Shown here piece by piece: positions 59,159 to 64,000 of a stretch of DNA of 64,000 nucleotides. Position numbers and translations under genes: made by a program. This stretch comes from Epilithonimonas hominis (GTDB taxonomy: Bacteria; Bacteroidota; Bacteroidia; Flavobacteriales; Weeksellaceae). Position 1 is the stretch's first letter; each line of letters begins with the position of its first letter. The stretch is taken from positions 62,001 to 126,000 of the forward strand of contig NZ_RJTU01000061.1 in assembly GCF_003730015.1 (NCBI RefSeq). Direction: 5' to 3'. The notes under the pieces were generated by a model. It had not been told where the DNA came from. It saw only the letters and a program-made list of their open reading frames with translations, and did no database searches.

Positions 59159-61240
59159 TTACCAGATTTTGATTCTGTTTTCCGGAGCAACATATAACTT
59201 GTCTCCAGGTTTTATGTCAAATGCTTTCTGGAAAGCTTCCATATTTACCAAAGGCCCAAAACTTCTGTAATAACCAGGCGAATGTGGGTCCGTTTTCACT
59301 TGATTTGTCATGTACTTATCTGTAGATTTGGTTCTCCAGACGGTTGCCCAGCTCATAAAGAACCTTTGGTCTTGTGTCAGTCCACTTATTTCTCCAGGAT
59401 TTCCGTGGTCCTTCAAGTACATCTGTAACGCTGTGTATGCAACATTGATCCCGCCCAAGTCTCCAATATTCTCTCCACTGGTGAATTTTCCATTGACAAA
59501 ACTACCTTTCACAGGTTCGTATTTGTCATATTGCGCAGCCAGTTGACCAACTTTTTCATCAAAGTTTTTTCTGTCGCTGTCCGTCCACCAATTGTTCAGA
59601 TTTCCATCTCCATCAAACCTTGAGCCGCTGTCATCGAATCCGTGGGAAATTTCGTGGCCTATTACACCACCAATTCCGCCAAAGTTAACCGCTGGGTCTG
59701 CTTTGAAATTGAAAAACGGAGGCTGAAGGATTGCCGCTGGGAAAACAATCTCATTATTGGAAGAACTGTAGTAAGCATTCACAGTCTGCGGTGACATTCC
59801 CCATTCGGTTTTATCAACTGGTTTTCCAATTTTCTCCAGATTTTTTGCGTAGTTCCACGCCGTGATTTTCTCCAGATTATTATAGTAGGTTCCGCCTTTG
59901 GAATCAAGGGTCAGATTGAGTTTGGAATAGTCTTTCCATTGGTCTGGATAAGCAATCTTTACTTTGAATTTGGCCAACTTTTCCAAAGCTTTTTCTTTGG
60001 TCACAGGCGACATCCAATCCAGGTTTTCTATATGTAGTTTGAAAGATTTTTTGATGTAATCTACATAGGTTTCCATCTTCTGTTTCGCTTCTGCCGGGAA
60101 ATATTTCTCAACGTACAGTTTCCCGAAAGCTTCTCCCAAAACACCATTAACGACACCAAGACCACGCTTTTCCATAGAGCGCTGTTCCTGCTGACCTTGC
60201 AGATATTTGGAATAGAAATCAAATCGGATATTATCAAGATTCTGGTCAAGATTTCCGGCGTTGCTATTCAAAAGGTCATATTTCATATAGTCTTTGATGA
60301 GTCCGATGTTTTTATCCGTCATCCAGGAATCCATATTTTGATAATATTTCAATTCCCCAATAATCACTTTGTCTGTGTTAACACCAACTGTTTTTAGATA
60401 ATCAGGAAGGTTAACATTTTTCACTAATGGTTTTAATTCCTCAACAGTTTTGGGATTATAACGCAAATTCGCATCACGACCTTGCTCCAAAGTCAAAAGG
60501 TCTTGAGCTAACTTCTTTTCAAAATCTACAATTTTTTGAGCAGTTGCATCAGGCGTTTTATTTCCAAGAACAGTTTCCATTTTAGCAACGTAGCCTTTGT
60601 ATTCTTCTAAAGTTTTTGTGTTGGCTTCATTTACTTTTTGATAGTAATCTTTCCCCAAACCAAGGCTTGGTCCGCCAAGATAAACCGCGTTCATATTAGA
60701 GTTTTTCATATCTGCGCCCACTCGCCAGCTATAAAAAGGATTATCACCTGAAGGAGTCGCTTCGATAAGATATTTTTGTAAATCTTTTACATTTTTAATA
60801 GCATCGATTTTAGCTAATTGAGATTTGATAGGTTTGATGCCTTCTGCATTTCTCTTATTCCAATCGATGAAAGTTCCGTAAAGTGCCTGAATTTTTTCGC
60901 CTTCGGAATTAGGACTGAATTTTTCTGAAAGAATTTTGTTCAAAATATCCAATGACGCCACATCGACATCTTCTCTCAATGCGTTGAACGAACCCCAGCT
61001 TGGTTTATCAGAAGGAATAACCGCTGTTTTCATCCAACCACCATTAACATAATTATAGAAGTCATCTTGAGGTCTTACAGATTTGTCCATATAAGAAATA
61101 TTAAGTCCTTCTTCTTTGATTTCCTTTGGCGCTTCTACTTCTTTTTTAGGTTCTTCTACTTGGGTTTTCTGTGATGTAGAGCAAGATTCCAAATAAAATG
61201 TTGCTGCCACAGTCAAGATGTAAACACTGATTTTTTTCAT
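59159..61240 (-). CDS. M13-family zinc metallopeptidase lipoprotein (neprilysin/PepO-like)
   Basis: A 693-residue exported endopeptidase that cleaves oligopeptides. The signal ends in lipobox YLESC (Cys20) and a Lys/Glu/Pro-rich spacer follows. The zinc site is HEISHGFDD (about 540-548) with the third ligand in ENIGDLGG (about 600-607). NAYYSSSNNEIVFPAAILQP precedes it, and the C-terminus ends in the family-typical IKIW. It likely works on peptides in the periplasm or at the outer membrane. It is monocistronic. Confidence 0.93.
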   Translation of the reverse strand: MKKISVYILTVAATFYLESCSTSQKTQVEEPKKEVEAPKEIKEEGLNISYMDKSVRPQDDFYNYVNGGWMKTAVIPSDKPSWGSFNALREDVDVASLDILNKILSEKFSPNSEGEKIQALYGTFIDWNKRNAEGIKPIKSQLAKIDAIKNVKDLQKYLIEATPSGDNPFYSWRVGADMKNSNMNAVYLGGPSLGLGKDYYQKVNEANTKTLEEYKGYVAKMETVLGNKTPDATAQKIVDFEKKLAQDLLTLEQGRDANLRYNPKTVEELKPLVKNVNLPDYLKTVGVNTDKVIIGELKYYQNMDSWMTDKNIGLIKDYMKYDLLNSNAGNLDQNLDNIRFDFYSKYLQGQQEQRSMEKRGLGVVNGVLGEAFGKLYVEKYFPAEAKQKMETYVDYIKKSFKLHIENLDWMSPVTKEKALEKLAKFKVKIAYPDQWKDYSKLNLTLDSKGGTYYNNLEKITAWNYAKNLEKIGKPVDKTEWGMSPQTVNAYYSSSNNEIVFPAAILQPPFFNFKADPAVNFGGIGGVIGHEISHGFDDSGSRFDGDGNLNNWWTDSDRKNFDEKVGQLAAQYDKYEPVKGSFVNGKFTSGENIGDLGGINVAYTALQMYLKDHGNPGEISGLTQDQRFFMSWATVWRTKSTDKYMTNQVKTDPHSPGYYRSFGPLVNMEAFQKAFDIKPGDKLYVAPENRIKIW

Positions 61241-61261
61241 TGAGATTTATTTTAATACTTT

Positions 61262-61269
61262 CAAATTTA
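61262..61269 (-). promoter_or_regulatory. -7 element of the M13 peptidase gene
   Basis: TAAATTTG on the minus strand, 21 bases before the ATG at 61240, fits TAnnTTTG. Confidence 0.5.
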
Positions 61270-61302
61270 AGGAAATTAATTTTTCCTGAGCTTTTATCAA
61301 TA

Positions 61303-61331
61303 AAAAATCCCACTCGATAAGAATGGGATTT
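61303..61331 (-). terminator. Terminator of the second toxin-antitoxin operon
   Basis: AAATCCCA (61305-61312) pairs with TGGGATTT (61324-61331), and the minus strand continues into T's. Confidence 0.7.
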
Positions 61332-61345
61332 GAGTATTTTTGAAT

Positions 61346-61639
61346 TTATAATTCTAAATTTTCTGGATTTCTTCTGTTGTCCCAGAAAGCTATTATTTCT
61401 ATTGTTTGTTCGGATAGTCTATAGTAGAGAGAAAAATATTTTAAAATAGGAACTTTATAAGTATTGTGAAAATTTGTTGCAATTCCTGAATTTGGATTTT
61501 GTATCAGATAATTTATTTTTCTTTCCACATTTGCAATCAATTTTTTCGAATATGAATTTGATTTATTGTGTTTTGTCCAAAAAACAAGTGTGTTATAATA
61601 ATCTGATTCTGCGTCATCTGACCAAATTACTTTATACAT
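61346..61639 (-). CDS. RelE/ParE-family toxin
   Basis: A 97-residue protein beginning VIWSDDAESDYYNTLVFWTK and ending with LYYRLSEQTIEIIAFWDNRR, which is the RelE/ParE fold with its closing beta strands and basic end. Sequence alone does not separate mRNA cleavage from gyrase inhibition. The start overlaps the antitoxin gene end by 13 bases, giving coupled expression. It is distinct from, and only loosely similar to, the toxin at 19901-20179. Confidence 0.8.
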   Translation of the reverse strand: MYKVIWSDDAESDYYNTLVFWTKHNKSNSYSKKLIANVERKINYLIQNPNSGIATNFHNTYKVPILKYFSLYYRLSEQTIEIIAFWDNRRNPENLEL

Positions 61640-61845
61640 TCTCTTGCTTTTTGACTCACGTCATCATTAGAAGAAAATTTTCCTTCTTTAATATCTTTAA
61701 TTCCCTTTAATATTTTTTCTTTTTGCCAATCCTGAAGCTCTTCAACTTGTTCCTCACTTTTAAATTTAATTTTCATTTCTTCTAAAAGAGATTTCAGAAT
61801 CTGAAGTTGTTTTTGGTTTTCAGGATAAATGATTAGATTTTCCAT
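61627..61845 (-). CDS. Antitoxin of the second toxin-antitoxin pair
   Basis: A 72-residue charged protein beginning MENLIIYPENQKQLQILKSL, with a helical Glu/Lys-rich middle (EEMKIKFKSEEQVEELQDWQ) and a tail for toxin binding. ATG 61845 is chosen because a -7 element at 61861-61868 overlaps the upstream alternative start. It overlaps the toxin gene by 13 bases. Confidence 0.75.
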   Translation of the reverse strand: MENLIIYPENQKQLQILKSLLEEMKIKFKSEEQVEELQDWQKEKILKGIKDIKEGKFSSNDDVSQKARECIK

Positions 61846-61860
61846 CAGTTCAATTTTTAT

Positions 61861-61868
61861 CAAAGTTA
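61861..61868 (-). promoter_or_regulatory. -7 element of the second toxin-antitoxin operon
   Basis: TAACTTTG on the minus strand, 15 bases before ATG 61845. The same octamer serves the first toxin-antitoxin pair. Confidence 0.55.
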
Positions 61869-61870
61869 AT

Positions 61871-61903
61871 AAAAAATTCCTTCAGTTTTAATTGAAGGAA
61901 TTT
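61871..61903 (-). terminator. asnS terminator
   Basis: AAATTCCTTCA (61874-61884) pairs perfectly with TGAAGGAATTT (61893-61903). On the minus strand T's follow. Confidence 0.88.
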
Positions 61904-61926
61904 GTGTTTTATGTTTAAGTTAATGC

Positions 61927-63375
61927 TTAAAATTCTGCATTTTTAGGCGTTCTTGGGAAAGGAATCACATCTCGGATGTTGGTCATTCCTGTTACGAAAA
62001 GAACTAATCTTTCCAATCCTAAACCAAATCCGGCGTGTGGAACAGAACCGAATTTTCTCGTATCCATATACCACCAAAGTTCTTCTTCGTCCACATGCAT
62101 TTCTGCCATTTTTGTTTTCAGAACATCCAGTCTCGCTTCTCTTTCAGAACCACCAATGATTTCTCCGATTCCAGGAAAAAGAACGTCCATTGCCGCAACA
62201 GTTTTATTATCATCGTTCAGTTTCATATAGAATGCTTTGATTTCTTTCGGGTAATCAAACAAAACAACTGGGCTTTCGAAATGTTTCTCTACCAAGAATC
62301 TTTCGTGCTCAGACTGTAAATCTGTTCCCCATTTCTCAACAGGATATTGGAATTTTCCTTTTTTGTTTTCTTTAGAATTCAATAAAATCTCAATTGCTTC
62401 TGTATAAGAAACTCTCTTGAATCTTTTTGCAATCACATTTTCCAGCTTTTCGATAAGACCTTCTTTCGCTCTTTCTTTTTCGGGTTTCTGTTTTTGCTCT
62501 TCTTCAAAACGCTTGTCTAAGAATTCCAAATCATCTTTGCAATTGTCCAAAACATATTTAATCACATATTTCAAGAAATCCTCCGCCAAATCGATGTTGT
62601 CTTCCAAATTATTGAAAGCCACTTCCGGCTCAATCATCCAGAATTCGGCTAAGTGACGCGTTGTATTGGAGTTCTCTGCACGGAAAGTTGGTCCGAAAGT
62701 ATAAATCCTTCCCAATCCCATTGCCGCAGTTTCGCCTTCCAATTGTCCGGAAACCGTCAGGTTGGTTTTCTTTCCAAAGAAATCCTGAGTAAAATCGATT
62801 TCTCCGTCTTCTGTTTTTGGAATATTATCAAGGTCAAAATTCGTAACACCGAACATTTCGCCAGCACCTTCTGCATCAGCTCCCGTAATTACAGGCGTGT
62901 TGATGTAGAAAAACTGATTTTGATTGAAGAAAGAGTGGATTGCAAAACTCACAGCGTGACGCACTCTGAAAACTGCGCCAAACAAATTGGTTCTGAATCT
63001 CAAATGGGCCTGCTCACGCAATTTCTCCAAACTGTGTTTCTTAGGTTGAAGAATAGTTGCCTGCAATTCGTCAAAGAAATTATCTCCAAGAACAGTGATT
63101 TTCTTAGCGATGATTTCTACAGTTTGACCTGCACCTTGGCTTTCTACCACCTCACCTACAACTTTCAAAGACGAAGCAGTATTGATTTTCTTGATAGTTT
63201 CCTCATCAAAATTTTCAAAATCTACTACAACTTGCAAATTATTAATCGTAGAACCGTCATTCAGTGCGATAAAGCGATTAGAACGAAACGCACGAACCCA
63301 CCCCTGAACGGTGATGTCGTGATGTAATACTTTTTTGTAATCTGCCAAAAGGTCTTTAATTGTCTGTCTTTTCAT
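61927..63375 (-). CDS. asnS: Asparagine-tRNA ligase
   Basis: A class IIb aminoacyl-tRNA synthetase charging tRNA-Asn. The 482 residues match. The OB-fold anticodon domain [20 protein letters not shown] is near 19-38. Motif 1 is in [15 protein letters not shown] (about 135-149), motif 2 in [20 protein letters not shown] (about 232-251), and motif 3 in [15 protein letters not shown] (about 449-463). It has an upstream -7 element and a clear terminator. Confidence 0.96.
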   Translation of the reverse strand: MKRQTIKDLLADYKKVLHHDITVQGWVRAFRSNRFIALNDGSTINNLQVVVDFENFDEETIKKINTASSLKVVGEVVESQGAGQTVEIIAKKITVLGDNFFDELQATILQPKKHSLEKLREQAHLRFRTNLFGAVFRVRHAVSFAIHSFFNQNQFFYINTPVITGADAEGAGEMFGVTNFDLDNIPKTEDGEIDFTQDFFGKKTNLTVSGQLEGETAAMGLGRIYTFGPTFRAENSNTTRHLAEFWMIEPEVAFNNLEDNIDLAEDFLKYVIKYVLDNCKDDLEFLDKRFEEEQKQKPEKERAKEGLIEKLENVIAKRFKRVSYTEAIEILLNSKENKKGKFQYPVEKWGTDLQSEHERFLVEKHFESPVVLFDYPKEIKAFYMKLNDDNKTVAAMDVLFPGIGEIIGGSEREARLDVLKTKMAEMHVDEEELWWYMDTRKFGSVPHAGFGLGLERLVLFVTGMTNIRDVIPFPRTPKNAEF

Positions 63376-63451
63376 CTTTAGATAAAATATATTTTCAAAT
63401 CGAAGTGCACCATTTAAACAATGCTGTTTGATGGTTTAAAATTAGTGATTG

Positions 63452-63459
63452 CAAATGTA
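63452..63459 (-). promoter_or_regulatory. -7 element of asnS
   Basis: TACATTTG on the minus strand, 76 bases before the asnS ATG, fits TAnnTTTG and implies a leader of about 70 bases. Confidence 0.4.
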
Positions 63460-63510
63460 GTAAAAATTGCAGATAAAGCTGCGTTGCAATAGTTTTCGTG
63501 TTAGTGTTCT

Positions 63511-64000
63511 TTACTCATCCTTTTTCGAAGGAATCAAGAAAACATCCATCAAACCTTCCGGTAAGAACATTTTAATAAATTTCTCTTCACGATTCACTTC
63601 CAGAATCCAGTCTTTGATAATAGGAATAATGATTTCTTTGCCGGCAAGGTCTAGAATGAAATAGTTTTGAGCGGTTTGGTCATTAATGGATACAATATTG
63701 CCACAGGTTTTTCCGTCAGCTTCACGGATTTCGAAACCTATCACTTCGTGGTAATAGAATTTTTTTCCTGTTAGCGGAGGTAGGGTAGAGAGCGGCAGAT
63801 AAACACCTTTCCCAAGTGATTGATTCACCAAGGCTTCGGAAGAATTTTTGAAAGAAATAATTTTGGTGTCCGCTTTGGACCAAGATTGTTTTTCTACAAA
63901 AAAAGGAACCAGTAAACCATTGACTTCCACAAAAATCGATTCCAATTTGTTGTACATCTCAGGTTGGTCCGTGTCCAGTTTCAGGATAACATTCCCTTGT
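63511..64000 (-). CDS. rimM: Ribosome maturation factor RimM, N-terminus cut off by the window edge
   Basis: Helps assemble the 30S subunit head by binding ribosomal protein S19. The visible 162 codons are open to the right edge and read QGNVILKLDTDQPEMYNKLE before the first in-window ATG at 63957, so that Met is internal. The RimM domain has IFVEVNGLLVPFFVE, and the PRC-barrel half has YYHEVIGFEIREADGKTCGN and ends KMFLPEGLMDVFL. The true start lies beyond base 64000. Confidence 0.9.
   Translation of the reverse strand, partial: QGNVILKLDTDQPEMYNKLESIFVEVNGLLVPFFVEKQSWSKADTKIISFKNSSEALVNQSLGKGVYLPLSTLPPLTGKKFYYHEVIGFEIREADGKTCGNIVSINDQTAQNYFILDLAGKEIIIPIIKDWILEVNREEKFIKMFLPEGLMDVFLIPSKKDE

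Noticed and set aside
62653-63327. 224-codon plus-strand frame opposite asnS
   Set aside because: It is fully antisense to a clear asparagine-tRNA ligase gene and the translation has no coding character.
1-64000. tRNA, rRNA, CRISPR array, prophage, conjugative or large defence island
   Set aside because: Reading both strands showed no cloverleaf genes, repeat-spacer arrays, integrases, phage structural genes or known defence operons.

Overview
The window is AT-rich, gene-dense chromosome from a member of the Bacteroidota, most likely class Flavobacteriia and near Chryseobacterium (family Weeksellaceae). Three observations support this. Promoters carry the Bacteroidota -7 element TAnnTTTG, several with a TTG about 18-19 bases upstream. 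There are type IX secretion (T9SS) genes and cargo: porZ, a PorV2-like protein and two proteins with C-terminal sorting domains. The family content also fits: a PUR-alpha-like DUF3276 protein, DUF2851, malate:quinone oxidoreductase, bacillithiol synthase BshA and a three-subunit succinate dehydrogenase. The genus is an inference. No tRNA, rRNA or CRISPR array was seen.

Layout. 1-5.1 kb: a cut-off PUR-like gene, an ABC exporter, mqo with a small conserved partner, and dapA. 5.2-10.4 kb: a plus-strand run with a 5'-nucleotidase split over two genes in reversed domain order, porZ, recO and an acetyltransferase. 10.4-13.8 kb: a gene-poor stretch with a possible small RNA, an orphan Imm27-like immunity gene, recG and a secreted thioredoxin. 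13.8-22.4 kb: a peptide-use region with three POT-family peptide transporters (one frameshifted) and a secreted DPP4-type peptidase, interleaved with an acetyltransferase and a toxin-antitoxin pair. 22.4-26.2 kb: a structured RNA element, then trhO, trhP, a ferredoxin and 5-formyltetrahydrofolate cyclo-ligase. 26.2-28.7 kb: two near-identical tiny lipoprotein genes with matching upstream palindromes, flanking a membrane-anchored HTH-like protein and a second lipoprotein. 28.8-35.2 kb: an RNA methyltransferase, lptB, an ABC exporter broken by an in-frame stop, cobalamin adenosyltransferase, thiamine pyrophosphokinase and an arginine decarboxylase-like enzyme. 35.2-40.1 kb: a five-gene minus-strand set of surface proteins (lipoprotein, SdiA-regulated-like propeller, porin, two paralogous T9SS cargo proteins). 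40.3-48.2 kb: nitroreductase and HxlR regulator, PH-domain protein, acyl-CoA carboxylase beta, an EamA transporter with PorV2-like protein, peroxiredoxin and a lipoprotein. 48.3-53.6 kb: glycoside hydrolase family 3, a GxxExxY nuclease-like gene bracketed by repeats, bshA, DUF2851 and PspC. 53.7-64 kb: a MITE-like element at the sdhB stop codon, sdhCAB, rpoN, an M13 peptidase, a second toxin-antitoxin pair, asnS and a cut-off rimM.

Most of this is ordinary chromosome. The points most worth following are: the GxxExxY gene inside a unit with matching inverted ends; the trhO-trhP-ferredoxin cluster, in which both tRNA hydroxylation enzymes share a C-terminal domain; the duplicated micro-lipoprotein locus with a conserved palindrome; the multi-helix RNA at 22.6 kb; the 170-bp element that appears to have changed the sdhB stop codon from TAA to TAG; and two broken transporter genes, each explained by a single-base change.
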